A DNA stretch of 41,577 bases, from NCBI GenBank assembly GCA_029987235.1, contig DALTWF010000013.1, forward strand, positions 1-41,577, in the 5' to 3' direction. Below are positions 1-8,525 of this stretch, one piece after another; the stretch's first letter is position 1; each line of letters starts with the position of its first letter. Under the pieces are notes generated by a model that saw nothing but the letters and a program-made list of their open reading frames with translations, was not told the origin of the DNA and searched no databases. Source of the stretch: Methanocorpusculum sp. GTDB lineage: Archaea; Halobacteriota; Methanomicrobia; Methanomicrobiales; Methanocorpusculaceae. A program made the translations under genes and the position numbers.

Positions 1-23
1 TTTTTCAAAGCCTTTTTTCTGCT

Positions 24-34
24 AAAGTATATCC
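24..34 (+). promoter_or_regulatory. Putative TATA box for deoxyhypusine synthase
   Basis: An AAAGTATATCC stretch lies about 30 bases before the ATG at 61. In archaea transcription starts about 25 bases after the TATA box, so the mRNA would be leaderless or nearly so. No Shine-Dalgarno sequence is visible before the ATG, which fits. Confidence 0.5.
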
Positions 35-60
35 CCTTACCCGACCAATAGTATAGCACT

Positions 61-1002
61 ATGGAACACAAGTGCTGTAATACACCCGTGAAACAGTTCA
101 TTCCGCGCGGAGGAATGACCGTAAACGAAATGATAATGGAAATGGGCAATGCAGGGGCATACAATGGAGGAACACTGTATCATGCGGTTGACGTCTATGA
201 AAAGATGCTCTCCGACCCAGATATGACCAAATTCTTCGGACTTGCGGGAGCTATGGTTCCAGCCGGCATGGGTGGAATTGTTTCAACCCTCATGGAAAAA
301 GGTCATATTGATATTCTCACTTCGACCGGTGCAAACCTCACTCATGATGTAATTGAAGCAATCGGATGCCATCACTATCATGGAAAAGCCGAATCCGACG
401 ACCTTGAACTCCGCAAGGAAGGCGTAAACAGAATTTACGATGTCTACCTCCCAAACGAAGCATACGAAGAACTGGAAGATTTCATTCAGGAAGTCTACAC
501 AAGCCTTCCGGAGCAGCCCGTTACCATAAGCCAGCTGCTGCGGACCATCGGTGAAAATCTTGACACCGGTATTTTAGCTACCGCAGCCAGAAACGATATT
601 CCGGTCTACTGCCCGGCGTTCCAGGATTCCGTGCTCGGTCTTCAGTACTGGATGTATTCACAGTTCCACAAAAAGACCATCTTAAATGCAATCGGCGATA
701 TGCAGCACCTTCTTGATACTGCATTCAATGTGAAAAAGGCAGGAGCGGTTCTCGTGGGTGGCGGAGTTCCGAAGAACTTCACTCTTCAGACAATGCTCAT
801 GACCGAAAACGCATTTACGTATGTTATTCAGCTGACCGGCGACCGTCCGGACTTAGGCGGTCTTTCCGGTGCAACACTTGATGAGGCAAAGTCTTGGGGT
901 AAGATTGGCGAGGGTGGAACCGGTGTCACAGTTTATGGTGATGCAACAATTACGCTGCCTATTCTTGCGTGTGCAACTCTTGAACGGCTTGAGGGAAAAT
1001 AA
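61..1002 (+). CDS. dys: Deoxyhypusine synthase
   Basis: Catalyses the NAD-dependent transfer of an aminobutyl group from spermidine to a lysine of archaeal initiation factor aIF5A, the first step of hypusine formation in the cytoplasm. The 313-residue protein has the family hallmarks: an N-terminal GGMTVNEM segment, a VPAGMGG segment, LTSTGANLTHD, the GGGVPKN segment, and the C-terminal EAKSWGKI block. By family knowledge the lysine of that block, Lys281 here, is the active-site lysine. Length is normal for archaeal homologues. The start is supported by a TATA-like element 30 bases upstream. The next gene begins directly after the stop codon, so the two are probably co-transcribed. Confidence 0.95.
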   Translation: MEHKCCNTPVKQFIPRGGMTVNEMIMEMGNAGAYNGGTLYHAVDVYEKMLSDPDMTKFFGLAGAMVPAGMGGIVSTLMEKGHIDILTSTGANLTHDVIEAIGCHHYHGKAESDDLELRKEGVNRIYDVYLPNEAYEELEDFIQEVYTSLPEQPVTISQLLRTIGENLDTGILATAARNDIPVYCPAFQDSVLGLQYWMYSQFHKKTILNAIGDMQHLLDTAFNVKKAGAVLVGGGVPKNFTLQTMLMTENAFTYVIQLTGDRPDLGGLSGATLDEAKSWGKIGEGGTGVTVYGDATITLPILACATLERLEGK

Positions 1003-1641
1003 ATGGCTGACCTGATTTTAGCACTTGATGTCAAAGGCCGCGACCAGGCCTTAACTGTTGCGGAAAAATGCTCCGGAGAACTTGATGCGATTAAAATCGG
1101 CTACCCGCTTGTGCTTTCCGCAGGCCTTGGTATCGTAAAGGACCTTGCCAAATTCGGCATGCCGATTATTGCCGATTTTAAGGTCGCCGATATTCCGAAC
1201 ACAAACAAACTCATCTGCGACGAGGTTTTCAGTGCGGGATGTTCGGGCATCATCACTCATGCATTCTGCGGTCATGATTCCCTGAAAGCCATTGTTGACG
1301 GGGCTCACTCATACGGGGGTCAGGCACTGGTTGTATGCGAAATGAGCCATCCCGGAGCACTTGATTTCCTTTGCGGCGCCAATGCAGAAAAAATGGCACA
1401 CATGGCAAAAGAGGCGGGGGCGGATGGAATTATCGCGCCCGCAACGCGGCCTGAGCGCACTGCGGTGCTTCGTGAAATTATCGGGTGCGGCATGAAAATC
1501 TGTTCGCCGGGTGTCGGTGCCCAGGGTGCTCAGCCGGAAGATGTCAAGAAGTACGTGGATGGAATCATTGTCGGCCGTGCGATTTACGAGGCGGCTGACC
1601 CGAAGAAGTCCGCAGCAGAATTCCGCGTCCGCTGCAGATAA
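1003..1641 (+). CDS. pyrF: Orotidine 5'-phosphate decarboxylase
   Basis: Decarboxylates OMP to UMP, the last step of de novo pyrimidine synthesis. The 212-residue TIM-barrel protein starts with the first-strand motif LILALDVKG and carries the DxKxxD catalytic signature in DFKVADIP (Asp58, Lys60, Asp63). It ends with the phosphate-binding GVGAQG and IIVGRAIYEA segments. The ATG follows the TAA of the deoxyhypusine synthase gene with no gap. A GAGGG Shine-Dalgarno-like run lies inside the end of the upstream gene, implying coupled translation. Hexulose-phosphate synthase is a relative, but the short length and the motif fit OMP decarboxylase best. Confidence 0.93.
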   Translation: MADLILALDVKGRDQALTVAEKCSGELDAIKIGYPLVLSAGLGIVKDLAKFGMPIIADFKVADIPNTNKLICDEVFSAGCSGIITHAFCGHDSLKAIVDGAHSYGGQALVVCEMSHPGALDFLCGANAEKMAHMAKEAGADGIIAPATRPERTAVLREIIGCGMKICSPGVGAQGAQPEDVKKYVDGIIVGRAIYEAADPKKSAAEFRVRCR

Positions 1642-1644
1642 TTT

Positions 1645-1662
1645 GTCAGACATTTGTCTGAC
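1645..1662. terminator. Short perfect hairpin after pyrF
   Basis: GTCAGAC and GTCTGAC flank a four-base ATTT spacer, four bases after the pyrF stop codon. It could be the 3' end of the pyrF transcript or an operator. It sits just before the TATA-like element of the next gene. Confidence 0.45.
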
Positions 1663-1664
1663 TT

Positions 1665-1677
1665 AAGTATATATACG
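1665..1677 (+). promoter_or_regulatory. Putative TATA box
   Basis: AAGTATATATACG lies about 30 bases before the ATG at 1703, the spacing expected for a leaderless or short-leader archaeal transcript. Confidence 0.5.
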
Positions 1678-1702
1678 TTCGAAAGCAAATATATCATCAC
1701 TT

Positions 1703-2020
1703 ATGGGAAGCGAAATCTACCAGGCACAGGTGATTAAGGCGTTCTTCGAGACTCTTACCGGTACCGACAGGAGTCTTATGCGCATCAAGATGTGTGTTGT
1801 TTCGCTTGCCAAACTCCGGGGAGAGTCTCCGGAGAAGTTTTCTTTCCTGATGGAGCAGCTCCAGAAGAGTTATGAAAAGAAGACTATTTCCATGGATATT
1901 ATAGATTATATGGCGGATGCGGCAAACAGTCTTGAGTCATGGCAGTCGCAGACGGCTTTCGGTGTCACGAGTCCGGTTAAGGCGGATGACTTTAACGGGT
2001 TCTCGCTTGATTCCCTGTAA
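1703..2020 (+). CDS. Small helical protein of unknown function
   Basis: A 105-residue soluble, mostly helical protein that I do not recognise. It has no membrane segment, signal peptide or cysteine pair. It contains a single Cys in MRIKMCVVSLAKL and a C-terminal tail rich in Ser, Asp and Phe. The gene is supported by an upstream TATA-like element, codon use like its neighbours, and the absence of a competing frame. It is followed within 10 bases by a tiny one-helix membrane protein gene, so the two probably form a unit. Confidence 0.7.
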   Translation: MGSEIYQAQVIKAFFETLTGTDRSLMRIKMCVVSLAKLRGESPEKFSFLMEQLQKSYEKKTISMDIIDYMADAANSLESWQSQTAFGVTSPVKADDFNGFSLDSL

Positions 2021-2029
2021 CTTTTTTAG

Positions 2030-2149
2030 ATGATTGAAGAAGTTCTTGCAGAAATTTCTGATTTTCTGTGGATTCCTGCGTTTGTTCTGCTGGTCGGGTT
2101 CGGCTGTTTTGCACTGGTGAAACTGCTTGCCGGGAAAAAACAGAAGTAA
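2030..2149 (+). CDS. Tiny single-span membrane protein
   Basis: A 39-residue reading frame beginning MIEEVLAEISDFLW. A hydrophobic helix from about residue 15 to 34 is followed by a positively charged end (AGKKQK). A short acidic N-terminus, one helix and a basic C-terminus is a plausible membrane topology. It starts nine bases after the stop of the 105-residue gene. No function can be assigned. Support is the conserved-looking composition, the clean start after the upstream stop, and the lack of anything else in the gap. Confidence 0.45.
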   Translation: MIEEVLAEISDFLWIPAFVLLVGFGCFALVKLLAGKKQK

Positions 2150-2207
2150 GGGGTCGGTGGGGAAACTTACATTTTTGTGCAGTTTGCCACCGGATATTGT
2201 CTATAGA

Positions 2208-3830
2208 TTATCTTCTCATTATAAGTATAGCCGCAGCACAAAGGCCTGCAAGAACTCCGAATACCGGGGCGGGTGAAGCAGGTGTTTTGGCAGCAGGTTT
2301 TGCACAGGCCCCGTTGCCGACGGTAATTCTTCCCTGCGGTTTTTCATACTGCCCGCCCACAACACCCTTCAGTTCTTCCTGGATGTAGTCACATACGGCA
2401 TCATCAAGCAGAACCCCGGTGTCTTTGAACTGTAGTCCGGAAAAGACTGCATATTTGTCTCCGCCTGATGCAATGAAATTATTTGTTGCGACTATGTAGG
2501 TTTTGTCCGCATCAAAGGGCTTTCCACCGACAGATTCAATTGAAACACGGTTGATTTCTCCTTCTTTGTACTCTTTTGACGTGTCAATACAGTACACCAT
2601 GCCCGAAACCTGTGCAAATCCTCCTTCGGGTTCCGGTGTTGTCGCGGAATTTGCTTCAAGCGCTTCAAGCAGGGTTTTTCCCGGGATTTCTACTGTTACA
2701 AGTGTATTGGAAAACGGCAGTACATTAAATATGTCTTTGCGGGTAATGTCACCGGTCTGAACAGATGTACGAAGAGATCCGCCGTTTATCAGTGCAATAT
2801 CCGGGGTGCAGCCGGTTTTTTCTGCTTTCCGGAACATTGCATCGCTGACAAGGTCACCTAAATTGGTTTCATTCGTACGACCCCCGGGGCTTTTTTCGCC
2901 GTTAAGATAGACTTTTGTTTCGCCGATTTTGTTTCCGTAAACAGTGTCAGCAACATCAGTATATTCTTTAATCTGTGCCGTTATCTCCACGTCTTTTTTG
3001 TCATAGTCAGTTATAAGGGAGGCGTTGAGTTTTCCGTCTTTCATCCTGACCACTCCGATGTGTTCCAGATTGCATCCGGTACTCACAATAAGTGTGTTTC
3101 CGACCTCTTTTCCGTTTTCAAGCACAGTGTGGCTGTGTCCGTCGATAAGTAAATCGATGCCGGTTACTTTTTCTGCAAGGTCGCAAGACCTGTCCGGTTT
3201 TGCGAATTCATCAAGTCCCAGATGCGCAAGGCAGATAATGATGTCGCATCCTGCTTTTTTCAGGGTGTCTACTTCGTTTTGTGCAATTTCATAGAGTTTT
3301 TCACCTTCTGCAAAGGTGAGCCCTTCTGTATTTGCCGGCATGGATTGTGTTTTGGTTTCAGGAGTTGTTAAGCCGAATATGCCTAGTTTCAGATTGTCTG
3401 TTTCAAGAATGAGTCTGTCCTGAAATACGGGTTTTCCTGTGTCTTCAAAGAAGATGTTTGCAGCAAGGATGGGGAATTCGGTTTCATTTTTTATATTGAG
3501 GAGTTGTTCTGTGCCGAAGTCAAAGTCATGGTTTCCGGCGCATGCCGCCTGATAACCAAGTCTATTCATGAGGGTTACAGCAGACTCGCCTTTGAATATA
3601 TTGTCCTGGGCGGTTCCCTGGAAGGCGTCTCCTGCGTCCAGAAGGATTACGTTGTCGCCTGCGTTTTTCAGGTCCTGAATGTAGGCGGAAAGTCCGTCGT
3701 AGCCGATTGAATCGGTAAAATGACCGTGTACGTCGTTTGTATGGATAATTACTGTGTCTGCTGCTGCAGGGCAGGCAAACAGCAGGAGGATAAGTGCGGT
3801 TATGAAGAGGGGTGTGAGGGGTTTTTGCAT
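2208..3830 (-). CDS. Exported 5'-nucleotidase / 2',3'-cyclic phosphodiesterase (UshA family), C-terminally anchored
   Basis: A 540-residue secreted metallophosphoesterase that would dephosphorylate nucleotides outside the cell. Residues 1-24 form a signal peptide ending at PAAA. The metallophos domain follows, with the metal ligands in HTNDVHGH (33-37), the GDAFQG box, AGNHDFDFG, CLAHLG and DGHSHT. The second half is the 5'-nucleotidase C-terminal substrate domain, with INGGSLR and the NNFIASGGDKY segment. The last ~25 residues have a Pro/Ala/Thr linker, a PAPVFG motif, a hydrophobic helix and a terminal RR. This resembles archaeosortase-type (PGF-CTERM-like) sorting tails; that last assignment is inference. 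It stands alone on the minus strand. Confidence 0.92.
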   Translation of the reverse strand: MQKPLTPLFITALILLLFACPAAADTVIIHTNDVHGHFTDSIGYDGLSAYIQDLKNAGDNVILLDAGDAFQGTAQDNIFKGESAVTLMNRLGYQAACAGNHDFDFGTEQLLNIKNETEFPILAANIFFEDTGKPVFQDRLILETDNLKLGIFGLTTPETKTQSMPANTEGLTFAEGEKLYEIAQNEVDTLKKAGCDIIICLAHLGLDEFAKPDRSCDLAEKVTGIDLLIDGHSHTVLENGKEVGNTLIVSTGCNLEHIGVVRMKDGKLNASLITDYDKKDVEITAQIKEYTDVADTVYGNKIGETKVYLNGEKSPGGRTNETNLGDLVSDAMFRKAEKTGCTPDIALINGGSLRTSVQTGDITRKDIFNVLPFSNTLVTVEIPGKTLLEALEANSATTPEPEGGFAQVSGMVYCIDTSKEYKEGEINRVSIESVGGKPFDADKTYIVATNNFIASGGDKYAVFSGLQFKDTGVLLDDAVCDYIQEELKGVVGGQYEKPQGRITVGNGACAKPAAKTPASPAPVFGVLAGLCAAAILIMRR

Positions 3831-3912
3831 ATGATATGATTGATTTTATTTTATTTATTTGTGCTGTTGTTTTTTGTGTGCTGAATGATGCGGTCGGGTT
3901 ATTTTTGCGGGT

Positions 3913-3935
3913 GAAAAAAGTCACTGACTTTTTTC
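3913..3935. terminator. Perfect hairpin with A/T arms
   Basis: GAAAAAAGTCA and TGACTTTTTTC form an 11-bp perfect stem around a single base, downstream of the YdeI-like gene on the minus strand. The T-rich second arm reads as a terminator in either direction. The same GTGACTTTTTTC core recurs elsewhere in the window, near 8,450 and at 27,120-27,220. Confidence 0.55.
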
Positions 3936-3970
3936 CGCGGCAAAAAATAGTCGCCCCCGCGTTTCAATCC

Positions 3971-4528
3971 TCAATAATACTTCTCAATGCCCCCGAACCC
4001 CCGAATCAATTTCCCCTCACGCGACACCGCAATAAAATGCCCAAGCCGCTTCTGAAACTCCGCAGGCCGCTTCCGCGCGGCATCAATATATGCAATCCTG
4101 ATACGCAGATACCCCGCAGGAAAATTCTGAACATTCTCCCACGCTTCAGGAACAGCCTGCACAGCGTCTAAAATATCCTCCGGAAAAACAAACGGTTCAC
4201 GAATGACCGAAAGCACCTCCTTTCGGACATCCGGATGTAAAAGCCCCCGTTCTTCAAGCCGGATAAGCCGCTCAATATTCGGACGCGAATATGCACTTCC
4301 TTTTTTTCGCGGCGTAAACCTCTGCGCCCGGTGCAAAGCATCAATATGCTTAATCGTACTGTCAATCCACCCGAAACAAAGCGCCTCCTCAACCGCATCA
4401 TTATATGGCATTGCTGCCTCACCCGCCTCCTTCATCGGAAAAACAAACCACACCTCAGGCTCCGATGCAAAATGTTCATTAAGCCATGCTCTCCATACAC
4501 TCCTCTCCGCAGAATAAAAAATCTTCAT
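3971..4528 (-). CDS. YdeI/OmpD-associated family protein
   Basis: A cytoplasmic protein of about 185 residues in the family annotated as YdeI or bacteriocin-protection-like. The biochemical role is unknown. Recognisable family features are the SVWRAWLNEHFASEPEVWFVF opening, the YNDAVEEALCFGWIDSTIK block and RFTPRKKGSAYSRPN. I place the start at the ATG at 4528, one base after the TAG of the upstream gene. An in-frame ATG eight codons further upstream (4552) would overlap that gene. The tight spacing makes the two minus-strand genes an operon. Confidence 0.85.
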   Translation of the reverse strand: MKIFYSAERSVWRAWLNEHFASEPEVWFVFPMKEAGEAAMPYNDAVEEALCFGWIDSTIKHIDALHRAQRFTPRKKGSAYSRPNIERLIRLEERGLLHPDVRKEVLSVIREPFVFPEDILDAVQAVPEAWENVQNFPAGYLRIRIAYIDAARKRPAEFQKRLGHFIAVSREGKLIRGFGGIEKYY

Positions 4529-4529
4529 C

Positions 4530-4742
4530 CTATTTCCCGGCGGATTTTTCAAACAGAACCGCCTTTTCCTTCATCGAAATCTTCTTCACAACATACTCGA
4601 AAGCCGCAAGCTCCTTCTTTGCATTCAGAAACGAATGGTCAATTGCAAATCCGCAGATTCTTTCAATCTCCGCAAACGAAAGCACAACCTCCTCTTTTCC
4701 TGATGCACCGACATACTCCCACACCGGATTATATTTGCTCAT
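4530..4742 (-). CDS. Small conserved-looking protein upstream of the YdeI-like gene
   Basis: A 70-residue soluble protein. The layout SKYNPVWEYV, LSFAEIERI, FAIDHSFLNAKKELAAFEYVVKKISMKEKAVLF is a pattern I associate with a widespread family of small hypothetical proteins, also common in Firmicutes. No biochemical role is known to me. It directly precedes the YdeI-like gene with one base between them, so the pair is probably co-expressed. Confidence 0.75.
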   Translation of the reverse strand: MSKYNPVWEYVGASGKEEVVLSFAEIERICGFAIDHSFLNAKKELAAFEYVVKKISMKEKAVLFEKSAGK

Positions 4743-4884
4743 AAGAAACCGCTTGACTGTTGACTATACATTATCCCCGATACCATAAAACCCTTACACC
4801 CTGTTTTCCCCCCTGTTCACCAAGAGTAAGTAGCTCCATTCAGGGCGATGTATTAATATCTTATCAGGAGAAACCTATTAACGC

Positions 4885-6402
4885 ATGAGTTTAGGCGACG
4901 CAATTTTATCTGTACTTGACCCGATTGATACTTGGGTCTGGTACGTAGCTTTCGTTTTCCTCGTCGGTTTCGGTATCTTTGCAACCATCAGAGGCAAAGG
5001 TCTTCAGATCTTCCGCCTCGGCGAAGCATGCAAAGTAGCCTTTACCGGAATCCGGGAAAAGAAAGGAAAACATGTGATTTCATCATTCCAGGCATTCTGT
5101 GTCAGTATGGGAGCGCGCATTGGTGTTGGAAACATCGCCGGTGTCGCAGCAGCACTTGTCATGGGTGGTCCGGGAGCAATCTTCTGGATGTGGATTTTCG
5201 CAATTATCGGATCCGCAACCAGTTTCGTTGAAAACACGATTGGTCAGATTTTCAAAGAGAAGAAAACAGACGGATACTACTACGGAGGTCCGGCATACTA
5301 TGTAAAGAACGGACTGAAAAAACCGAAGTTCGCAATTTTCATGGCACTCCTGATTATCGTTACCTACGGTCTGTGCTTCGTAGGTCAGCAGATTAACCAG
5401 GCATCTGCAGCAATCAGAACAGCATTTTCCATTCCGAGCGACCTCGTTCTTGAGACTGGCGGCGTAAACATCGGTTTGATTGTTATTGCAGTTGCCCTTA
5501 CCGCACTTGTTGCAATTATTGTCTTCGGCGGTATCAAGAGAGTTGCAAAAGTTTCCACCTGGCTTGTTCCGGCAATGGCAATCCTCTGGATTCTGTTAGC
5601 ACTCGTCCTTATTCTTGTCAACTTTACCCAGGTTTCCGCAGTCATTGAAACCATTTTCTCCTACGCATTCGGTGTTCAGGCCTTTGTTGGCGGCGGTTTC
5701 GGTACAATGATTATGTGGGGTCTCAAGCGCGGTGTCTTCTCAAACGAGGCCGGTATTGGTTCTATTCCGAACGTATCATCCTCCGCACACGTCAAGCACC
5801 CGGTAAAGCAGGGTCTTATGCAGTCTCTCGGTGTCTTAATCGATACTGTCGTTGTCTGTTCCGCAACCGCATTCGTCCTCATTATGTACACGAACGTTGC
5901 ATACGCAGGATACGCATTCACACCGGAACAGCAGGCAGCATTAAACGGCGCTCCGCTTGTATCCGAAGCACTTTCCGCAAGCTTCTTAGGTCAGGCAGCA
6001 CCGTATGTCTTAGCAGTCTTCCTGTTAGTCTTCGCATTCAGCAGTGCAATCGGTTACTACTCCATGAGTGAGGCAAATGTCAGATTCATCACCGAAAAGC
6101 CGGGAGCAATCCTTGCCATCCGTTTAATCATTATTGCAATGGCTTTCGGTTCTGCAATCTGGTCTATGACTCTTGCATGGACATTAGTGGATATCTTCCA
6201 GGCATTAATGGGTATCTTCAACGTTGCAGTTCTTGTCTTCCTTGCGAAGTTCGCATTCCAGGCACTCAACGATTATCTGGACCAGAAGGCAAACGGTGTA
6301 GAAGAACCAGTTTTCGACCCGAAGTGTCTTTCCTCCCAGGAAGGTATTACCTGCTGGCCGGCTAAGGAGCCTGAAAATGAGCCCAATGAGGGCATGAAAT
6401 AA
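4885..6402 (+). CDS. Sodium:alanine symporter family transporter (AGCS)
   Basis: A 505-residue integral membrane protein with about ten to eleven hydrophobic helices that should couple amino acid uptake (alanine or glycine in characterised members) to sodium entry. The family signature GVGNIAGVA lies at residues 80-88. Other family blocks are the GGPGAIFWMW segment, the YYYGGPAYYVKNGL loop, and the KRGVFSNEAGIGSIPNVSS segment. The C-terminal cytoplasmic tail is acidic. A TATTAATATC TATA-like element and a GGAG run precede the ATG, the latter 13 bases away, rather far for a Shine-Dalgarno site. The gene is monocistronic. Confidence 0.93.
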   Translation: MSLGDAILSVLDPIDTWVWYVAFVFLVGFGIFATIRGKGLQIFRLGEACKVAFTGIREKKGKHVISSFQAFCVSMGARIGVGNIAGVAAALVMGGPGAIFWMWIFAIIGSATSFVENTIGQIFKEKKTDGYYYGGPAYYVKNGLKKPKFAIFMALLIIVTYGLCFVGQQINQASAAIRTAFSIPSDLVLETGGVNIGLIVIAVALTALVAIIVFGGIKRVAKVSTWLVPAMAILWILLALVLILVNFTQVSAVIETIFSYAFGVQAFVGGGFGTMIMWGLKRGVFSNEAGIGSIPNVSSSAHVKHPVKQGLMQSLGVLIDTVVVCSATAFVLIMYTNVAYAGYAFTPEQQAALNGAPLVSEALSASFLGQAAPYVLAVFLLVFAFSSAIGYYSMSEANVRFITEKPGAILAIRLIIIAMAFGSAIWSMTLAWTLVDIFQALMGIFNVAVLVFLAKFAFQALNDYLDQKANGVEEPVFDPKCLSSQEGITCWPAKEPENEPNEGMK

Positions 6403-6430
6403 GGTATTTTATACCCATACTTTTTTTTTA
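6403..6430 (+). terminator. Terminator after the symporter gene
   Basis: GGTAT, TTT and ATACC form a small hairpin directly after the stop codon, followed five bases later by a run of nine T. This is a typical archaeal T-rich termination signal. Confidence 0.55.
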
Positions 6431-6509
6431 CTTTATTTCCAGACATTCCTCCTGCGGGAGATGAAAAAATTATTTTGTCATTTGTATCAAATGAATATAC
6501 AGAGTTTCT

Positions 6510-6974
6510 ATGGCAAACGAAAAGAAAAAGGACTTTAATAAGATGCTCAATGAACCGATGGAGGTAAAAATTGTCACGCTGGAAGGGGAGCAGGCTGCAC
6601 GATGGGGCGGTTCGACTATGGTTATTGCGCCGAAAAAGGAGTATGATGCAATAATCAAAACCATTCCAAAGGGAAAACTGGTGACAACCGCAGAACTGCG
6701 CAGCTGCCTTGCAAAGCGGTATCACACAGATATAACATGTCCTCTTACCGCGGGTATTTTTACCAATATATGTGCATGGGCAAGTTATCAGAGGTCTGAG
6801 GACATCACTCCCTTCTGGCGCGTGTTAAAGGCAAAGGGTGAGTTAAATCTGAAATTCCCGGAGTATCCGACTCTTCAGACAAAACTTCTCGAAGAGGAAG
6901 GTTTTGAGATTGTGCAGAAAAGAAACAGGTATTTTGTAAAAGATTTTGAAGATAGTATTATTCAGCCGGAATAA
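6510..6974 (+). CDS. MGMT-family (alkyltransferase-fold) protein lacking the active-site cysteine
   Basis: A 154-residue protein with the winged-helix fold of O6-alkylguanine-DNA alkyltransferases. IPKGKLVTTAELR (residues 52-64) matches the IPYGKVTTY-type start of that domain, and the TPFWRVLKAKGEL stretch occupies the position of the catalytic PCHRV box. The acceptor Cys is replaced: residues 101-104 read PFWR. It cannot therefore be a suicidal alkyl acceptor; proteins of this group are annotated only as MGMT family. A lesion- or nucleic-acid-binding role, as in alkyltransferase-like proteins, is inference. Confidence 0.8.
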   Translation: MANEKKKDFNKMLNEPMEVKIVTLEGEQAARWGGSTMVIAPKKEYDAIIKTIPKGKLVTTAELRSCLAKRYHTDITCPLTAGIFTNICAWASYQRSEDITPFWRVLKAKGELNLKFPEYPTLQTKLLEEEGFEIVQKRNRYFVKDFEDSIIQPE

Positions 6975-6997
6975 GAATACTACCTTTTTTCCCGGAT

Positions 6998-8224
6998 TTA
7001 TTCGCCCGATACTGCCATTACAGCGGCTTCAAGCGGCATTTCCTTCTGTTCTGCGGCGGCTAAATCTTTGAGCATGACAACGCCTGAAGCCGCCTCTTTT
7101 TCTCCGACAATACAGGCAAAAGACGCGCCCGATTTGAGAGCAGAGGAAAGCTGTGCGCCAAAGCCGCGGTCAAGCAAATCCATGACTGCAGTAATTCCTG
7201 CTGCGCGGAACGCGGCTGCTGCTTTGTATGCGGCATCACGCGATGCGGGCGTGCAGATTACAGCAACAACCGGTTTTGCCGGCGGCTCAAATTCGCCGAT
7301 GGATACGGTAACGCGGTCAAATCCGATGGCAAATCCGCAGGACGGGGTGTCTTTTCCGCCGAACAGGTGTGCCAGGCGGTAAACGCCGCCTCCTAAAATC
7401 TGGTTTTCCGCGCCTAAATTGTCTGCAAATCCTTCAAAGACCATGCCGGTGTAGTAATCAAGACCGCGGGCGATGCCGAAGTTTAAGATGTAGGGAATAC
7501 CCTGCGCATCCAAATAGCCGAATGTTTCACGAATCCGCGGCATTTCCGGGATATCGCCGACGATTTTTGCAACATCGTCAACGATTTTTGCCTCGGTTAA
7601 TCCTACCAGGGGCTCATATAATTCGGGATGCTCGATTGCATCAAGGGTGTTTGCAAGCAGTTCCATGTCGCGTTTGTCAAGGGCTGCCATGACCTTTTTC
7701 TGCTCAAGCGCATCGAGATTGCGCAGAAGATATTTCATCGGGGCAAGGTGTCCTACTTTGATTACGAAGCGAACGCCGGTCGTTTTGAGCATTTCATAGG
7801 CAAGGCTGATGATTTCCGTATCGGCTGATGCTGTATCGGCTCCGATTAATTCCGCGCCGAACTGCCAGAACTGCCGGTATCTTCCTTTCTGCGGTCTTTC
7901 GTATCTGAAGCATTCTTCGAAATAAAACCAGCGAAGCGGTTTTGGCGCGACCTGGGCTTCATTTACATAAGCACGGGCAACTGCGGCTGTTAATTCAGGG
8001 CGGAGGGCGATTTTTCTGCCGCCTTTGTCTTCAAAGGCGTACATTTCGCCGATTATGCCTTCGCCTGATTTCAGGGTGAAGAGTTCCTGTTCTTCAAACA
8101 TCGGTGTTACGATTTCACCGTAGCCGAAACTTTCTGCAACGCGGCGCAGTTTGCCTTCAAGGTATCTGCGCTGAGCCATTTCTCTGGGTAAAAAGTCCCT
8201 TGTTCCTCTGGGTTTCTGTAACAT
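6998..8224 (-). CDS. hisS: Histidine--tRNA ligase
   Basis: Class II aminoacyl-tRNA synthetase charging tRNA-His. The 408-residue protein begins with QKPRGTRDFLP. Motif 2 is FRYERPQKGRYRQFWQFG (residues 106-123), the HisA signature is RGLDYYTG (253-260), and motif 3 is in the GFAIGFDRV segment. The C-terminal ~90 residues (PVVAVIC onward) form the anticodon-binding domain. Length and order are normal. The gene is monocistronic; the region upstream of it on the minus strand is decayed. Confidence 0.96.
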   Translation of the reverse strand: MLQKPRGTRDFLPREMAQRRYLEGKLRRVAESFGYGEIVTPMFEEQELFTLKSGEGIIGEMYAFEDKGGRKIALRPELTAAVARAYVNEAQVAPKPLRWFYFEECFRYERPQKGRYRQFWQFGAELIGADTASADTEIISLAYEMLKTTGVRFVIKVGHLAPMKYLLRNLDALEQKKVMAALDKRDMELLANTLDAIEHPELYEPLVGLTEAKIVDDVAKIVGDIPEMPRIRETFGYLDAQGIPYILNFGIARGLDYYTGMVFEGFADNLGAENQILGGGVYRLAHLFGGKDTPSCGFAIGFDRVTVSIGEFEPPAKPVVAVICTPASRDAAYKAAAAFRAAGITAVMDLLDRGFGAQLSSALKSGASFACIVGEKEAASGVVMLKDLAAAEQKEMPLEAAVMAVSGE

Positions 8225-8367
8225 ATTTCTGTATTTCCGGTTTGTGAATACTGGTTATTATTTGGTTGTCGTGGGGTATATGTGTTTGGTGAGGTTGGTT
8301 GGTTTGGGGGGCTGTGAGGCTTGTGCAAAGTTGCTGTATCGGGGCTTTGGGCCTTCGTATCTCCCCT

Positions 8368-8436
8368 CACGAAATTCACACGAAAATCACCACGAAAAAC
8401 ACGAAAAACACGGAAATCAACGAAAGACACGAAAGA
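8368..8436. repeat. CACGAAA short tandem repeat array
   Basis: Irregular tandem copies of a CACGAAAA-like unit, about nine in 70 bases, in the non-coding region upstream of hisS. Such arrays are common in intergenic regions of unrelated genomes. No coding role is apparent; the frames across it encode only repetitive RVFR-type peptide. Confidence 0.7.
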
Positions 8437-8525
8437 TGAATTCGGGTCGGTGACTTTTTTCACCGGTACAAAACTCCTGTCTTTCTTAAGACCCTTCTCA
8501 CCAAAAACCTCCGGCAAATCTGATG

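Noticed and set aside
8368..8436. Tandem CACGAAA units considered as a CRISPR array
   Set aside because: Units are short and contiguous without spacers of constant length, and no cas genes are nearby.
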